Source: Methylobacterium terrae
GTDB taxonomy: Bacteria; Pseudomonadota; Alphaproteobacteria; Rhizobiales; Beijerinckiaceae
Assembly (NCBI RefSeq): GCF_003173755.1
Contig: NZ_CP029553.1
Location: 2,926,501-2,990,500, forward strand
DNA: 64,000 nt
Reading direction: 5' to 3'
Shown: one piece after another, positions 14,967-26,427 of the stretch
Layout of the letters: every line of letters starts with the position of its first letter
How positions within the stretch are numbered: position 1 is the first letter of the stretch
Notes under the pieces: model-generated
Database searches by the model: none
Seen by the model: the letters and a program-made list of their open reading frames with translations, nothing else
Told to the model about the DNA's origin: nothing
Made by a program: the position numbers and the translations under genes

Positions 14967-16268
14967 ATGCTCGCCGATCAGGATCGGATCTTCACCAACC
15001 TCTATGGTCTCCACTCCCCCGGTCTCGAGGCCGCGAAGAAACGCGGCGCGTGGGACGGCACGAAGTTCCTGCTCCAGCAGGGCCGGGACTGGATCATCGA
15101 GGAGATGAAGAAATCGGGCCTGCGCGGCCGCGGCGGCGCCGGCTTCCCCACCGGGCTGAAGTGGTCCTTCATGCCGAAGAAGTCGGACGGCCGGCCCCAC
15201 TACCTGGTGGTCAACGCCGACGAATCCGAGCCGGGCACCTGCAAGGACCGGGAGATCATGCGGCACGACCCGCATCTCCTGATCGAGGGCTGCATGCTGG
15301 CCTGCTTCGCCATGGGCGCGCATGCCTGCTACATCTACATCCGCGGCGAGTACGTCGCCGAGAAGCACGCGCTCCAGCGCGCGGTGGACGAGGCCTACGC
15401 CGCCCGCCTCGTCGGCGAGAGCAACGTCCACGACTACCCCTTCGACATCTACGTCCACCACGGCGCCGGCGCCTACATCTGCGGCGAGGAGACGGCCCTC
15501 ATCGAGAGCCTGGAGGGCAAGAAGGGGATGCCGCGGCTGAAGCCGCCGTTCCCGGCCAATATGGGCCTCTACGGCTGCCCGACGACGGTGAACAACGTCG
15601 AGTCGATCGCGGTCGCCGGCACCATCCTGCGCCGCGGCGGCGCCTGGTTCGCGGGACTCGGCCGGCCGGGCAACACCGGCACCAAGCTGTTCTGCGTCTC
15701 GGGCCACGTCAACAAGCCCTGCAACGTCGAGGAAGAGCTCGGCATCACCTTCCGCGAGCTGATCGACCGGCATTGCGGCGGCATGCGCGGCGGCTGGGAC
15801 AACCTGCTCTGCTCGATCCCCGGCGGCTCCTCGGTGCCGCTGGTGCCGGCGGCCGAGATCATCGACGCCCCGATGGATTTCGACACGCTGAAGAACCTGA
15901 AGTCGGGTCTCGGCACCGCCGCCGTGATGGTGTTCGACAAGTCGACCGACATGGTCGCGACGATCGCCCGCATCGCGTACTTCTACAAGCACGAGTCCTG
16001 CGGCCAGTGCACCCCATGCCGCGAGGGCACCGGCTGGATGTGGCGCGTGATGCTGCGCATGGCGGAAGGCCGGGCGCAGAAGCGCGAGATCGACATGCTG
16101 CTCGACGTGACGAAGCAGATCGAGGGCCACACGATCTGCGCGCTCGGCGACGCCGCGGCCTGGCCGATCCAGGGCCTGATCCGGCACTTCCGCCCCGAGA
16201 TCGAGAAGCGCATCGACCGCTACTCCGCCAACCCGCACCCGACCCCGGTGCCGATGGCGGCGGAGTGA
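14967..16268 (+). CDS. nuoF: NADH-quinone oxidoreductase subunit F (51 kDa, NADH/FMN site)
   Basis: This 433-residue catalytic subunit binds FMN and NADH and ligates a [4Fe-4S] cluster. It has the glycine-rich [16 protein letters not shown], the FMN-site [15 protein letters not shown], the [19 protein letters not shown] segment and the cluster motif [14 protein letters not shown] with a later Cys in HTICALGD. The length is normal. It accepts hydride from NADH and starts the electron chain to NuoG, NuoI and NuoB. Confidence 0.97.
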   Translation: MLADQDRIFTNLYGLHSPGLEAAKKRGAWDGTKFLLQQGRDWIIEEMKKSGLRGRGGAGFPTGLKWSFMPKKSDGRPHYLVVNADESEPGTCKDREIMRHDPHLLIEGCMLACFAMGAHACYIYIRGEYVAEKHALQRAVDEAYAARLVGESNVHDYPFDIYVHHGAGAYICGEETALIESLEGKKGMPRLKPPFPANMGLYGCPTTVNNVESIAVAGTILRRGGAWFAGLGRPGNTGTKLFCVSGHVNKPCNVEEELGITFRELIDRHCGGMRGGWDNLLCSIPGGSSVPLVPAAEIIDAPMDFDTLKNLKSGLGTAAVMVFDKSTDMVATIARIAYFYKHESCGQCTPCREGTGWMWRVMLRMAEGRAQKREIDMLLDVTKQIEGHTICALGDAAAWPIQGLIRHFRPEIEKRIDRYSANPHPTPVPMAAE

Positions 16269-16367
16269 GGCGGTGCCGTTTCTCACCCGTCCCGATCCGC
16301 ATTCACGGTTCGCCGGCCCGGCGCGCGGAGACGCGCGCCCCGCGGACCTCGCCCGAGAGTTGACCGC

Positions 16368-18449
16368 ATGACCAAGATTCTCGTCGACGGCATCGAGGTC
16401 GATGTCCCGCCGGACTACACCCTGCTCCAGGCCTGCGAGGTCGCGGGCGCGGAGATCCCGCGCTTCTGCTTCCACGAGCGCCTGTCGATCGCCGGCAATT
16501 GCCGCATGTGCCTCGTCGAGCTGAAAGGCGCGCCGAAGCCCGTCGCCTCCTGCGCCTGGGCCGTGCGCGACTGCCGCCCGGGCCCGAACGGCGAACCGCC
16601 GGCGGTGTCGACCAAGTCGGCCCTGACCAAGAAGGCCCGCGAGGGGGTGATGGAGTTCCTCCTCATCAACCACCCGCTCGATTGCCCGATCTGCGACCAG
16701 GGCGGCCACTGCGACCTGCAGGACCAGGCCATGGCCTACGGCGTCGATTCGACCCGCTACGGCGAGAACAAGCGCGCCGTCGAGGAGAAGTATATCGGCC
16801 CGCTGGTGCGGACCGCCATGAACCGCTGCATCCACTGCACCCGCTGCGTCCGCTTCCTGGCGGAGGTGGCCGGCGTGCCGGATCTCGGCGCCATCGGCCG
16901 CGGCGAGGACATGGAGATCACCTCCTACCTCGAGCGCGCGATGGAATCGGAGTTGCAGGGCAACGTCGCCGACCTGTGCCCGGTCGGCGCGCTCGTCCAC
17001 AAGCCGCAATCCTACAACGTCCGCCCCTGGGAGCTGAACAAGACCGAGTCCGTCGACGTGATGGACGCGGTCGGCTCGGCGATCCGCGTCGACACCCGCG
17101 GCCGCGAGGTGATGCAGATCGAGCCGCGGGTGAACGAGGCGATCAACGAGGAGTGGATCTCCGACAAAACCCGCCACGTCGTCGACGGCCTGCGCCTGCA
17201 GCGCCTCGACCGGCCGTACCTGCGCGAGAACGGCCGCCTGCGCCCGGCCACCTGGGCCGAGGCCTTCGGGGCGATCGCGGCCAAGCTCAAGGGTGCGGAT
17301 CCGAAGCGCGTCGGTGCGATCGTCGGCGACCTCGCGGGCGTCGAGGAGATCTTCGCCCTCAAGACCCTGATGGGCGCGCTGAAGGTCCAGAACCTCGATT
17401 GCCGCCAGGACGGCGCGGCGATCGATCCGGCCTGGGGCCGGGCCGCCTACACCTTCGGCCCCGGCATCGCCGGCATCGAGCAGGCGGACGCGATCCTGAT
17501 CGTCGGCGCCAATCCGCGGACGGAAGCCTCGCTCCTCAACGCCCGCATCCGCAAGCGCTGGCGGCTCTCGCCGATCCAGATCGGCGTGATCGGCGAGGAC
17601 GCGGACCTCACCTATCCCCACACCTATCTCGGGGCCGGTCCGGAGACCCTGGCCGAGGTGGCCGCGGGCCGCCACAGCTTCGCCGAGGCGCTGAAGGGCG
17701 CCGAGCGGCCGCTCGTCATCGTCGGCCAGGCGGCGCTCGCCCGGCCGGACGGCGCGGCGCTCCTCGCGGCGGTCGCCAAGCTGGTCCAGGGCCTCGGGAC
17801 CAAGGCCGAGGGCTGGAACGGGCTGGGCGTGCTGCACAACGCGGCCGCCCGCGTCGGCGCCCTCGATCTCGGCTTCGTGCCGGGGGAGGGCGGCCTGGGC
17901 TTCGCCGAGATGGTGCAGGCCGGCGCGCTCGACGTGCTGTTCAACCTCGGCGCCGACGAGGTCGAGGTCGGCCCGGGCGCCTTCGTGGTCTACCAGGGCA
18001 CGCACGGCGACAAGGGCGCCCACCGCGCCGACGTGATCCTGCCGGGCGCGGCCTACACCGAGAAGTCGGCGACCTACGTCAACACGGAAGGCCGGGTGCA
18101 GCTCGCCAACCGATCGGCCTTCCCGCCGGGCGACGCCCGCGAGGACTGGGCAATCCTGCGCGCCCTGTCGGACGTGCTGGGGAGCCGCCTGCCGTTCGAC
18201 TCGCTCACCGCGCTCCGCAAGGCGCTCTACGCGGCGCACCCGCACTTCGCCGGCATCGACCAGGTGGCGGCGAGCGACGGCGTCGCCGCGCTGACGACCC
18301 TCGCGGGTCTCCCGGGCGAGCCCGGCCGCGAGCCGTTCCGTCCGGGGATCGCGGATTTCTATCTCACCAACCCGATCGCCCGCGCCTCGCGGGTGCTCGC
18401 CGAATGCTCGGGTCTCGCCCGCGGGCGGGCCCTCGAAGCGGCGGAATGA
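16368..18449 (+). CDS. nuoG: NADH-quinone oxidoreductase subunit G (75 kDa)
   Basis: The 693-residue subunit has an N-terminal [2Fe-2S] ferredoxin-like domain ([15 protein letters not shown]). This is followed by a histidine-coordinated segment ([20 protein letters not shown]) and two [4Fe-4S] motifs ([13 protein letters not shown] and [11 protein letters not shown]). The remaining 450 residues are a molybdopterin-oxidoreductase-like domain that no longer binds molybdenum. The length is that of the Rhizobiales type without the extra N7 cluster insertion. It lies 99 bases after nuoF and 13 before nuoH. Confidence 0.97.
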   Translation: MTKILVDGIEVDVPPDYTLLQACEVAGAEIPRFCFHERLSIAGNCRMCLVELKGAPKPVASCAWAVRDCRPGPNGEPPAVSTKSALTKKAREGVMEFLLINHPLDCPICDQGGHCDLQDQAMAYGVDSTRYGENKRAVEEKYIGPLVRTAMNRCIHCTRCVRFLAEVAGVPDLGAIGRGEDMEITSYLERAMESELQGNVADLCPVGALVHKPQSYNVRPWELNKTESVDVMDAVGSAIRVDTRGREVMQIEPRVNEAINEEWISDKTRHVVDGLRLQRLDRPYLRENGRLRPATWAEAFGAIAAKLKGADPKRVGAIVGDLAGVEEIFALKTLMGALKVQNLDCRQDGAAIDPAWGRAAYTFGPGIAGIEQADAILIVGANPRTEASLLNARIRKRWRLSPIQIGVIGEDADLTYPHTYLGAGPETLAEVAAGRHSFAEALKGAERPLVIVGQAALARPDGAALLAAVAKLVQGLGTKAEGWNGLGVLHNAAARVGALDLGFVPGEGGLGFAEMVQAGALDVLFNLGADEVEVGPGAFVVYQGTHGDKGAHRADVILPGAAYTEKSATYVNTEGRVQLANRSAFPPGDAREDWAILRALSDVLGSRLPFDSLTALRKALYAAHPHFAGIDQVAASDGVAALTTLAGLPGEPGREPFRPGIADFYLTNPIARASRVLAECSGLARGRALEAAE

Positions 18450-18462
18450 GGAGCACCGACCG

Positions 18463-19485
18463 ATGACCGTCTGGGAGGTGCTGGGCACCGTCCTCCTCGT
18501 GGCGCTGAAGAGCGTCGTGCTCCTCGTGGCACTGCTCGTCTTCATCGCCTACGCGCTGCTCGCCGACCGCAAGATCTGGGCGGCGGTGCAGCTGCGCCGC
18601 GGGCCGAACGTGGTCGGGCCGTGGGGCCTGTTCCAATCCTTCGCCGACCTGCTGAAGTTCGTGCTGAAGGAGCCGGTGATCCCGGCGGGCGCCAACAAGA
18701 GCCTGTTCCTCCTGGCGCCGCTGATCTTCGCCACCCTGGCGCTCGCCGCCTGGGCGGTGATCCCGCTCGCCGACGGCTGGGCCATCGCCGACATCAACGT
18801 CGGCATGACCTACATCTTCGCGATCTCGTCGCTCGGCGTCTACGGCGTCATCATGGGCGGCTGGGCCTCGAACTCGAAATACGCCTTCCTCGGCGCGCTG
18901 CGCTCGGCCGCCCAGATGGTGTCCTACGAGGTCTCGCTCGGCTTCGTGATCATCACGGTGCTGATGTGCGCCGGCTCGCTCAACCTGTCGCAGATCGTGC
19001 GGGCGCAGGACACCTCGCTCGGCATCCTCGGCTGGTACTGGCTGTGGCTGTTCCCGATGTTCGTGGTGTTCTTCATCTCGGCGCTCGCCGAGACGAACCG
19101 CCCGCCCTTCGACCTGCCCGAGGCCGAGTCGGAGCTCGTCGCCGGCTACATGGTGGAGTACTCCTCCACCCCGTACCTGCTGTTCATGCTCGGCGAGTAC
19201 GTCGCCATCGTCACGATGTGCGCGCTCGGCACGATCCTGTTCCTGGGCGGCTGGCTCTCGCCGATCCCGTTCGCGCCCTTCACCTGGGTGCCGGGCCTGA
19301 TCTGGTTCGCGCTGAAGGCCAGCTTCCTGTTCTTCATGATCGCCATGGTGAAGGCCATGGTGCCGCGCTACCGCTACGACCAGCTCATGCGGCTGGGCTG
19401 GAAGGTGTTCCTTCCGCTCTCGCTGGTCATGGTCTTCGTCGTCGCCTTCGTCCTGAAGCTGACCGGCCTCGCGCCGGTCTCGTGA
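18463..19485 (+). CDS. nuoH: NADH-quinone oxidoreductase subunit H
   Basis: This 340-residue membrane subunit has about eight helices and forms the connection between quinone cavity and proton channels. The conserved loops are present: an early [14 protein letters not shown], and [20 protein letters not shown] on the cytoplasmic side. Length and topology are typical. It follows nuoG by 13 bases and precedes nuoI by 22. Confidence 0.97.
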   Translation: MTVWEVLGTVLLVALKSVVLLVALLVFIAYALLADRKIWAAVQLRRGPNVVGPWGLFQSFADLLKFVLKEPVIPAGANKSLFLLAPLIFATLALAAWAVIPLADGWAIADINVGMTYIFAISSLGVYGVIMGGWASNSKYAFLGALRSAAQMVSYEVSLGFVIITVLMCAGSLNLSQIVRAQDTSLGILGWYWLWLFPMFVVFFISALAETNRPPFDLPEAESELVAGYMVEYSSTPYLLFMLGEYVAIVTMCALGTILFLGGWLSPIPFAPFTWVPGLIWFALKASFLFFMIAMVKAMVPRYRYDQLMRLGWKVFLPLSLVMVFVVAFVLKLTGLAPVS

Positions 19486-19507
19486 CCCAACCGTCGGAGA
19501 ACGAGCC

Positions 19508-19996
19508 ATGAAGCTCGACCAGGTCGCCCGCGGCCTGCTGTTGAAGGAGTTCGTCACCGGGTTCGCCCTGGCGATGCGCTACTTCTTCAAGCCCAAGGCG
19601 ACGATCAACTATCCCTTCGAGATGGGCCATCGCGGCCCGCGCTTCCGCGGCGAGCACGCCCTGCGGCGCTACCCCAACGGGGAAGAGCGCTGCATCGCCT
19701 GCAAGCTGTGCGAGGCGGTGTGCCCGGCCCAGGCCATCACCATCGAGGCCGGCCCGCGCCGCAACGACGGCACGCGGCGCACCACGCGCTACGACATCGA
19801 CATGGTGAAGTGCATCTATTGCGGCATGTGCCAGGAGGCCTGCCCGGTGGACGCCATCGTCGAGGGGCCGAACTTCGAGTTCTCGGTGGAGACCCGCGAG
19901 GAGCTCCTCTACGACAAGGCCAAGCTGCTCGAGAACGGCGACCGCTGGGAGCGCGAGATCGCCCGCAACATCGCGGCCGACGCTCCCTACCGCTGA
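19508..19996 (+). CDS. nuoI: NADH-quinone oxidoreductase subunit I
   Basis: The 162-residue ferredoxin-like subunit has two [4Fe-4S] motifs, [12 protein letters not shown] and [16 protein letters not shown], which carry clusters N6a and N6b. The amphipathic N-terminus sits on the membrane face next to NuoH, and the length matches the alphaproteobacterial form. After its stop a GC hairpin (20005-20028) and a 154-base gap precede nuoJ, breaking the otherwise tight spacing. Confidence 0.97.
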   Translation: MKLDQVARGLLLKEFVTGFALAMRYFFKPKATINYPFEMGHRGPRFRGEHALRRYPNGEERCIACKLCEAVCPAQAITIEAGPRRNDGTRRTTRYDIDMVKCIYCGMCQEACPVDAIVEGPNFEFSVETREELLYDKAKLLENGDRWEREIARNIAADAPYR

Positions 19997-20004
19997 GCGG
20001 ATCC

Positions 20005-20028
20005 GGGGGAGGGCGGTGATCCTCCCCC
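20005..20028 (+). terminator. GC-rich hairpin after nuoI
   Basis: GGGGGAGG (20005-20012) and CCTCCCCC (20021-20028) form an eight-base stem with an eight-base loop, nine bases after the nuoI stop. No U-tract follows. It may be a transcript-stabilising or attenuating element, and it resembles the C-rich palindromes at 29159 and 36838. Confidence 0.35.
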
Positions 20029-20057
20029 CATCGACGACACATTCGCCGCTCCCCCGG

Positions 20058-20086
20058 TTGTGCGCCGCGGGGGCGGGTTCTATAGA
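20058..20086 (+). promoter_or_regulatory. Candidate internal promoter upstream of nuoJ
   Basis: TTGTGC (20058-20063), a 17-base spacer and TATAGA (20081-20086) lie in the 154-base nuoI-nuoJ gap. They would start transcription about 58 bases before nuoJ. The -10 is good and the -35 moderate. It would give the membrane-arm genes an extra promoter. Confidence 0.4.
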
Positions 20087-20150
20087 CGGGCCGCCGGCAC
20101 GCTCCGGGGGTCGGGCAGGAGGCCGCCGCCAGGCGGCATGAATTCAGCGC

Positions 20151-20771
20151 ATGACCGCAGCCGCCGCCTTCTTCTATCTGTTCGCCGCGATCACCGTCGC
20201 CTCGGGCTTCATGGTGATCGCCTCGCGCAACCCCGTCACCTCGGTGCTCTTCCTCATCCTTGCCTTCGTGAACGCCGCCGGGCTGTTCGTGCTGATGGGG
20301 GCGGAGTTCCTGGCCATGATCCTGGTCGTGGTCTATGTCGGTGCCGTCGCGGTGCTGTTCCTGTTCGTCGTGATGATGCTCGACGTCGACTTCGCGGCGA
20401 TGCGCCAGGGCTTCCAGGACTACCTGCCGGTCGGCGGCCTGATCGGCGCGGTGTTCCTGGTCGAGCTGCTCCTCGTCGTCGGCTCCTGGGCGATCGATCC
20501 CGGCCTGGTCCACGGCCCGCTGGCGGTGGCGCCGGGCGGCGACACGGTGACCAACACGCAGGCGCTCGGCCTCGTTCTCTACACCAACTACTTTTTCTTC
20601 TTCCAGGTCGCCGGGCTGATCCTGCTCGTCGCGATGATCGGCGCGATCGTGCTGACCCTGCGCGACCGGCCCGGCGTCAAGCGCCAGGACATCGCGATCC
20701 AGAACGCCCGCACCCAGGCCGACGCCGTCGAGGTGCGCCAGGTGCCCACGGGCCAGGGCGTCGAGGTCTGA
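20151..20771 (+). CDS. nuoJ: NADH-quinone oxidoreductase subunit J
   Basis: The 206-residue membrane subunit has five predicted helices and belongs to the hydrophobic chain linking NuoH to the antiporter-like subunits. Recognisable parts are an early [33 protein letters not shown] and the Phe-rich [15 protein letters not shown] helix. The family shows little residue conservation, so position between nuoI and nuoK supports the call. The length is normal. Confidence 0.95.
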   Translation: MTAAAAFFYLFAAITVASGFMVIASRNPVTSVLFLILAFVNAAGLFVLMGAEFLAMILVVVYVGAVAVLFLFVVMMLDVDFAAMRQGFQDYLPVGGLIGAVFLVELLLVVGSWAIDPGLVHGPLAVAPGGDTVTNTQALGLVLYTNYFFFFQVAGLILLVAMIGAIVLTLRDRPGVKRQDIAIQNARTQADAVEVRQVPTGQGVEV

Positions 20772-20913
20772 TGGGCGTCGAAGTCTGACGGGCGTCGCGG
20801 TCCGAGACGAGTTCGTGCGGGGCCGGTCGAGGCCTCGCGATGCTGACGACACGAGCGGCGGGGCGCCGGACGCCTCGCGACACGAAGGCGGCCGCCCGCG
20901 GCCGAGAGGCACG

Positions 20914-21219
20914 ATGATCGGTTTGAGCCATTACCTAACGGTCGCCGCGATCCTGTTCACCCTCGGGGTGCTCGGCATCTTCATCAACCGCAAGAACATC
21001 ATCGTCATCCTGATGTCGGTCGAGCTGATCCTGCTCGCGGTGAACATCAACCTGGTGGCGTTCTCGACCCATCTCGGCGACATCGTCGGCCAGGTCTTCG
21101 CCCTGTTCGTCCTGACGGTCGCCGCCGCGGAGGCCGCGATCGGCCTCGCCATCCTGGTGGTGTTCTTCCGCAACCGCGGGTCGATCGCCGTCGAGGACGT
21201 CAACATGATGAAGGGCTGA
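20914..21219 (+). CDS. nuoK: NADH-quinone oxidoreductase subunit K
   Basis: This 101-residue, three-helix subunit is MrpC-like. I chose the ATG at 20914 ([15 protein letters not shown]), which gives the standard length; earlier in-frame starts would add an unrelated charged lead. Conserved membrane glutamates appear in [14 protein letters not shown] and [11 protein letters not shown], which form part of the proton path in the family. A 142-base gap separates it from nuoJ. Confidence 0.96.
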   Translation: MIGLSHYLTVAAILFTLGVLGIFINRKNIIVILMSVELILLAVNINLVAFSTHLGDIVGQVFALFVLTVAAAEAAIGLAILVVFFRNRGSIAVEDVNMMKG

Positions 21220-21300
21220 CGCGGCTTCGACGGAGCCCTCGACCCTTTTCCCCGAACCAGTGCCGCAGCGGCAAGAGCCACGCGAGGCCGGACCCCGAGC

Positions 21301-23424
21301 ATGTACCACGCGATCGTCTTCCTGCCCCTGATCGGCGCCCTCGTCGCCGGCCTGTTCGGGCGCCGCATCGGCCCGCGGGCCAGCGAGGTGGTGACCACCG
21401 GCATCCTCGTCTTCGTGGCGCTGCTGTCCTGGGTCGCCTTCTTCGAGGTGACCGGCGGCCACGGCCACGGCGCCGTCAAGCACCACGTCGCGACCTGGTT
21501 CACCGCCGGCGGCCTCACGGTCGACTGGGCCTTCCGGGCCGACACGCTCACCGCGGTGATGCTGGTCGTGGTCAACAGCGTCTCGGCGCTCGTCCACCTC
21601 TACTCGATGGGCTACATGCACGAGGACCCGCACCGGCCGCGGTTCTTCGCCTATCTGTCGCTGTTCACCTTCGCCATGCTGATGCTGGTGACGTCGGACA
21701 ACCTCGTCCAGATGTTCTTCGGCTGGGAGGGCGTCGGCCTCGCCTCGTACCTGCTGATCGGCTTCTGGTACGAGAAGCCCTCGGCCAACGCCGCGGCGAT
21801 GAAGGCGTTCATCGTCAACCGCGTCGGCGATTTCGGCTTCTCGCTGGGCATCTTCCTCTGCTTCGTGCTGTTCGGCGCGGTCTCCTTCGACGGCATCTTC
21901 CCGAGGGTGGCCGAGCTCAAGGACGCGACGTACCACTTCCTCGGCTACGACTGGAACGCGCTGACCATCTGCTGCCTGCTGCTGTTCATGGGCGCGATGG
22001 GCAAGTCGGCCCAGTTCCTGCTGCACACCTGGCTGCCGGACGCGATGGAGGGCCCGACCCCGGTCTCGGCGCTCATCCACGCCGCCACCATGGTGACCGC
22101 CGGCGTGTTCATGGTCGCCCGCCTGTCGCCGCTCTTCGACGCGGCGCCGAACGCGCTGATCGTCGTCACGGTGATCGGCGGGATCACGGCCTTCTTCGCC
22201 GCCACCGTCGGCCTCGTCCAGAACGACATCAAGCGCGTCATCGCCTACTCGACCTGCTCGCAGCTCGGCTACATGTTCGTGGCGCTCGGCGTCGGCGCCT
22301 ACGCGGCGGGCGTGTTCCACCTCTTCACCCACGCCTTCTTCAAGGCGCTGCTGTTCCTCGGCGCCGGCTCGGTCATCCACGCGATGCACCACGAGCAGGA
22401 CATGCGGAACATGGGGGCCCTGCGCCGCTACATCCCCTTCACCACCGCCATGATGGCGATCGGGACGCTCGCGCTCATCGGCTTCCCGTTCACCGCCGGC
22501 TTCTACTCGAAGGACGCGATCATCGAGGCGGCCTACATGTCGACCCGGCCGGGCCACGTGCTGGCCTTCCTGGCGACCGTCATCGCGGCCTTCTTCACCT
22601 CGTTCTACTCCTGGCGCCTGTTCTTCCTGACCTTCGAGGGCCGCGCCCGCTGGCAGGCCGCGCATGGCCACGGCCATGACGACCATCACGCCGACGCGCA
22701 TGCGCATCACGCGGTGGCTCACGCCTCCTCGGCGCAGGCCGACGGTGCGCCGGGCCACCACGAGGGCGTCGCCCACGACGTCAAGGGCCACGACGTCGAG
22801 CCGGCCTCGCACTCGGCGATCGAGCACCACGACCACCACGCCCACACCCCGCACGAGAGCCCGCGGGTGATGACGATCCCGCTCGCGATCCTGGCGGTCG
22901 GCGCGCTCTTCGCCGGCATGGTGTTCAAGAACCGCTTCATCGGCGAGGGCATGGACGAGTTCTGGAAGGGCGCGCTGGCGCACGGTCCGGACAACCACAT
23001 CATGCACGACATCCACAACGCGCCGGCCTGGGTGCAGCACTCGCCCTTCGTAATGCTGATGCTGGGCTTCCTGCTCGCCTTCTGGATGTACATCCGCAGG
23101 CCGGAACTGCCGCATCAGCTCGCCGAGAGCCAGCCGCTGCTGTATCGCTTCCTGCTCAACAAGTGGTACTTCGACGAGATCTACGACCGGATCTTCGTCC
23201 GCCCGGCCAAGGGCTTCGGCGAGTTCCTGTGGAAGGTCGGCGACGGCCGCGTCATCGACGGCATGGGCCCGAACGGCATCGCCGCCCGCGTCGTCGACGT
23301 CACCCGCGGCGTGGTCCGCCTCCAGACCGGCTACGTCTACCACTACGCCTTCGTGATGCTGGTCGGCGTCGCCGCCCTCGTGAGCTGGTACCTGATTACC
23401 GGCGTCTCCGCGGCCACCCACTGA
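21301..23424 (+). CDS. nuoL: NADH-quinone oxidoreductase subunit L with His-rich loop
   Basis: The 707-residue distal antiporter-like subunit has about 16 helices including the long lateral helix. Family motifs include [40 protein letters not shown] and [20 protein letters not shown]; the Lys and Glu residues there carry protons. A loop at residues about 450-520 is extremely histidine-rich, with 20 His in 66 residues (for example HGHGHDDHH and EHHDHHAH). It lies between the helical core and the C-terminal lateral-helix region. Such loops occur in some Rhizobiales NuoL and could bind metal, but are not needed for catalysis. Confidence 0.96.
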   Translation: MYHAIVFLPLIGALVAGLFGRRIGPRASEVVTTGILVFVALLSWVAFFEVTGGHGHGAVKHHVATWFTAGGLTVDWAFRADTLTAVMLVVVNSVSALVHLYSMGYMHEDPHRPRFFAYLSLFTFAMLMLVTSDNLVQMFFGWEGVGLASYLLIGFWYEKPSANAAAMKAFIVNRVGDFGFSLGIFLCFVLFGAVSFDGIFPRVAELKDATYHFLGYDWNALTICCLLLFMGAMGKSAQFLLHTWLPDAMEGPTPVSALIHAATMVTAGVFMVARLSPLFDAAPNALIVVTVIGGITAFFAATVGLVQNDIKRVIAYSTCSQLGYMFVALGVGAYAAGVFHLFTHAFFKALLFLGAGSVIHAMHHEQDMRNMGALRRYIPFTTAMMAIGTLALIGFPFTAGFYSKDAIIEAAYMSTRPGHVLAFLATVIAAFFTSFYSWRLFFLTFEGRARWQAAHGHGHDDHHADAHAHHAVAHASSAQADGAPGHHEGVAHDVKGHDVEPASHSAIEHHDHHAHTPHESPRVMTIPLAILAVGALFAGMVFKNRFIGEGMDEFWKGALAHGPDNHIMHDIHNAPAWVQHSPFVMLMLGFLLAFWMYIRRPELPHQLAESQPLLYRFLLNKWYFDEIYDRIFVRPAKGFGEFLWKVGDGRVIDGMGPNGIAARVVDVTRGVVRLQTGYVYHYAFVMLVGVAALVSWYLITGVSAATH

Positions 23425-23446
23425 CCTGACCGGAGAACAGAGAATC

Positions 23447-24967
23447 ATGCTCGGCCTCGGGATCCTCTCCGGCCTCCTCATCGTGCCGCTCGTCGGCGCC
23501 GCGTTCATCCTGACGCTCCGCGGCGACGACGAATCGGTCCGGCGCAACGCCCGCTGGGCGGCGCTCATCGCCACCCTGGTCACCTTCCTGCTGTCGCTCG
23601 TCGCCTGGGGTCGCTACGACGCCACCACGGCGCAGTTCCAGCTCGTCGAAACCCATGCCTGGCTGACCGACACCATCCGGTTCAAGCTCGGCGTCGACGG
23701 CTTCTCGATGCCGCTTGTGCTGCTCACCACCTTCCTGATGCCGTTCTGCATCGGCGCTTCGTGGCTCTCGATCGAGCATCGGGTGAAGGAGTACTTCGTC
23801 GCGTTCCTGGTCCTCGAGACCACGATGATCGGCGTGTTCTGCGCTCTCGACCTGGTGCTGTTCTACCTGTTCTTCGAAGCCGGCCTGATCCCGATGTTCC
23901 TGATCATCGGCATCTGGGGCGGTAAGCGCCGGATCTACGCGTCGTTCAAGTTCTTCCTCTACACCCTGCTCGGCTCGGTGCTGATGCTGCTCGCCATCAT
24001 GGCGATGTACTGGCAGGCCGGCACGACCGACATCCCGACCCTGCTGCAGACCCGCTTCCCGGCGAACATGCAGATCTGGCTCTGGCTCGCCTTCTTCGCC
24101 TCGTTCGCGGTGAAGATGCCGATGTGGCCGGTCCATACCTGGCTCCCCGACGCCCACGTCGAGGCGCCGACCGCCGGCTCGGTCATCCTGGCGGGCATCC
24201 TCCTGAAGATGGGCGGCTACGGCTTCATCCGGGTCTCGCTGCCGATGTTCCCGGACGCCTCCCACTATTTCGCCCCGATGGTCTACACGCTGTCGGTGGT
24301 GGCGATCATCTACACCTCGCTGGTCGCGCTGGTGCAGACCGACATCAAGAAGCTGATCGCCTACTCGTCCGTGGCGCATATGGGCTTCGTGACGCTCGGC
24401 CTGTTCACGATGAACGAGCAGGGCATCCAGGGCGCCCTGTTCCTGATGATCTCGCACGGCATCGTCTCGGGCGCGCTCTTCCTCTGCGTCGGCGTGATCT
24501 ACGACCGGATGCACACCCGCGAGATCTCGGCCTATGGCGGCCTCGTCAAGCGGATGCCGCTCTACGCGGTCGCCATGATGGTGTTCACCATGGCCAATGT
24601 CGGCCTGCCGGGCACCTCGGGCTTCGTCGGCGAGTTCCTGGCGATGCTGGGCGCCTTCCGGGCCAACCCGATGGTGTCGTTCTTCTCGGTCTTCGGCATC
24701 ATCCTGTCGGCGGCCTACGCCCTGTGGCTGTTCGCCCGCGTGGTCTACGGCAAGCTCGAGAAGCCGAGCCTGCAGGGGATCACCGACCTCGACCGCCGCG
24801 AGATGCTGATCCTCGCGCCGCTCGTGGCGCTGACGATCTACTACGGCGTCCATCCCGGCCCGATCCTCGACGTCTTCGCGCCCTCGACCGACGCGCTGAT
24901 GCAAGGCATGCGCGCCGCCCTCTCCACGACCCAGACCGCCGCCGCGGCCCTGCCGGTCCCGCACTGA
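23447..24967 (+). CDS. nuoM: NADH-quinone oxidoreductase subunit M
   Basis: This 506-residue antiporter-like subunit has about 14 helices. Conserved parts include [22 protein letters not shown] with its channel Glu, [22 protein letters not shown] and [20 protein letters not shown]. It contributes one of the proton-pumping channels. The length is typical. It lies 22 bases after nuoL and 10 before nuoN. Confidence 0.97.
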   Translation: MLGLGILSGLLIVPLVGAAFILTLRGDDESVRRNARWAALIATLVTFLLSLVAWGRYDATTAQFQLVETHAWLTDTIRFKLGVDGFSMPLVLLTTFLMPFCIGASWLSIEHRVKEYFVAFLVLETTMIGVFCALDLVLFYLFFEAGLIPMFLIIGIWGGKRRIYASFKFFLYTLLGSVLMLLAIMAMYWQAGTTDIPTLLQTRFPANMQIWLWLAFFASFAVKMPMWPVHTWLPDAHVEAPTAGSVILAGILLKMGGYGFIRVSLPMFPDASHYFAPMVYTLSVVAIIYTSLVALVQTDIKKLIAYSSVAHMGFVTLGLFTMNEQGIQGALFLMISHGIVSGALFLCVGVIYDRMHTREISAYGGLVKRMPLYAVAMMVFTMANVGLPGTSGFVGEFLAMLGAFRANPMVSFFSVFGIILSAAYALWLFARVVYGKLEKPSLQGITDLDRREMLILAPLVALTIYYGVHPGPILDVFAPSTDALMQGMRAALSTTQTAAAALPVPH

Positions 24968-24977
24968 GTTTTTCGCG

Positions 24978-26423
24978 ATGAACGCCGCTCAGATCGTCCT
25001 GCCCGCCATCGGGCCCGCCCTGCCGGAGCTGATCCTGTCGGTCGGCGTCCTGGTGCTGATCCTCTACGGTGCCTTCAAGGGCGAGCGCTCCACCGACGGC
25101 GTCAGCGTCGGTGCCCTGATCCTGCTGATCCTCGCGCTGTTCGCGGTGGTCAGCCAGCCCTTCGCCACGAAGGTCACCACCTTCAACGGCTCCTTCATCG
25201 TCGACGGGTTCGCCCGGATCATGAAGGCGCTGACCCTGATCGGGTCGGCCGCCGCCATCCTGCTCGCCAAGGAGCATTTCGAGCGCGAGCGCATCGCCCG
25301 GTTCGAGTACCCGATCCTGATCGTCCTCTCGACGATCGGCATGATGATCATGGCCTCGGCCAACGATCTGATCGCGCTCTACATGGGCCTCGAGCTGCAG
25401 AGCCTGGCGGCCTACGTCATCGCCTCGTTCCACCGCGACGATGTCCGCTCGACCGAGGCCGGCCTGAAGTACTTCGTGCTCGGCGCGCTGTCCTCCGGCA
25501 TGCTGCTCTACGGCGCCTCGCTGGTCTACGGCTTCACCGGCACCGTCTCGTTCCCGCACATCGTCACCGCGCTCCGCGAGGGCTCGGGCTTCGGCGTGGT
25601 GCTGGGCGTCGTGTTCGTCGCCGCCGGCGTGTCGTTCAAGCTCGCCGCCGTCCCGTTCCACATGTGGACGCCGGACGTCTACGAGGGCGCGCCGACCCCG
25701 GTCACCGCCTTCTTCGCCTCCGCGCCGAAGATGGCCGCCATGGCGATGGCCGTGCGCGTGTTCATCGGCGCCTTCCCGGTGATCACGCCCGAGTGGCAGC
25801 AGATCATCGTGTTCGTGTCGATCGCCTCGATGGCGCTCGGCTCCTTCGCGGCGATCGGCCAGCGCAGCCTCAAGCGCCTGATGGCCTACTCCTCCATCGC
25901 CAATGTCGGCTACGCGCTCATCGGGCTCGCCGCCGGCACGCAGGAAGGGGTGCGCGGCGTCGTGATCTACATGGCGATCTACCTCGCCATGACGCTCGGA
26001 GCCTTCGCGGTGATCCTGTCGCTGCGCCGCGGCCGCCGGATGTACGAGACCATCGACGACCTGTCGGGCCTGTCGCGCACCCACCCGCTGGTCGCGTTCC
26101 TGCTCGCCATGATGATGTTCTCGCTCGCCGGCATCCCGCCGCTCGCCGGGTTCTTCGCCAAGTTCTACGTCTTCGCCGCCGCCATCAAGGCGAACCTCGT
26201 CACCCTGGCGGTGATCGGCGTGGTGACGAGCGTGGTCGGCGCCTACTACTACCTGCGCCTCGTCAAGGTGATGTACTTCGACGAGCCGGCGGAATCCTAC
26301 GAGCCGATGGGCCCGGGGCTTCGCATCGTGCTCGGCCTGTCGAGCGTGGTGGTGCTCCTGTTCTGGCTCGTGCCGGCGCCGCTGGTCGGGCTGGCCGGAA
26401 CCGCCGCCAAGTCGCTGTTCTAG
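24978..26423 (+). CDS. nuoN: NADH-quinone oxidoreductase subunit N
   Basis: This 481-residue antiporter-like subunit is the last nuo gene. Signatures are ALYMGLELQSLAAYVIAS, FKLAAVPFHMWTPDVYEGAP and LKRLMAYSSIANVGYAL, which contain the channel Glu and Lys positions. It completes the P-module next to NuoM and NuoK. It is four bases upstream of birA, indicating cotranscription. Confidence 0.97.
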   Translation: MNAAQIVLPAIGPALPELILSVGVLVLILYGAFKGERSTDGVSVGALILLILALFAVVSQPFATKVTTFNGSFIVDGFARIMKALTLIGSAAAILLAKEHFERERIARFEYPILIVLSTIGMMIMASANDLIALYMGLELQSLAAYVIASFHRDDVRSTEAGLKYFVLGALSSGMLLYGASLVYGFTGTVSFPHIVTALREGSGFGVVLGVVFVAAGVSFKLAAVPFHMWTPDVYEGAPTPVTAFFASAPKMAAMAMAVRVFIGAFPVITPEWQQIIVFVSIASMALGSFAAIGQRSLKRLMAYSSIANVGYALIGLAAGTQEGVRGVVIYMAIYLAMTLGAFAVILSLRRGRRMYETIDDLSGLSRTHPLVAFLLAMMMFSLAGIPPLAGFFAKFYVFAAAIKANLVTLAVIGVVTSVVGAYYYLRLVKVMYFDEPAESYEPMGPGLRIVLGLSSVVVLLFWLVPAPLVGLAGTAAKSLF

Positions 26424-26427
26424 CCGC

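Noticed and set aside
10742..14968. A 1408-codon open frame antisense to nuoA-E, and similar very long antisense frames (14940-18545, 20935-23583, 34106-36694, 61235-63874)
   Set aside because: High GC content removes stop codons from the antisense frames of long genes. The products are His/Arg/Asp-rich with no domain, and each lies opposite a clear gene.
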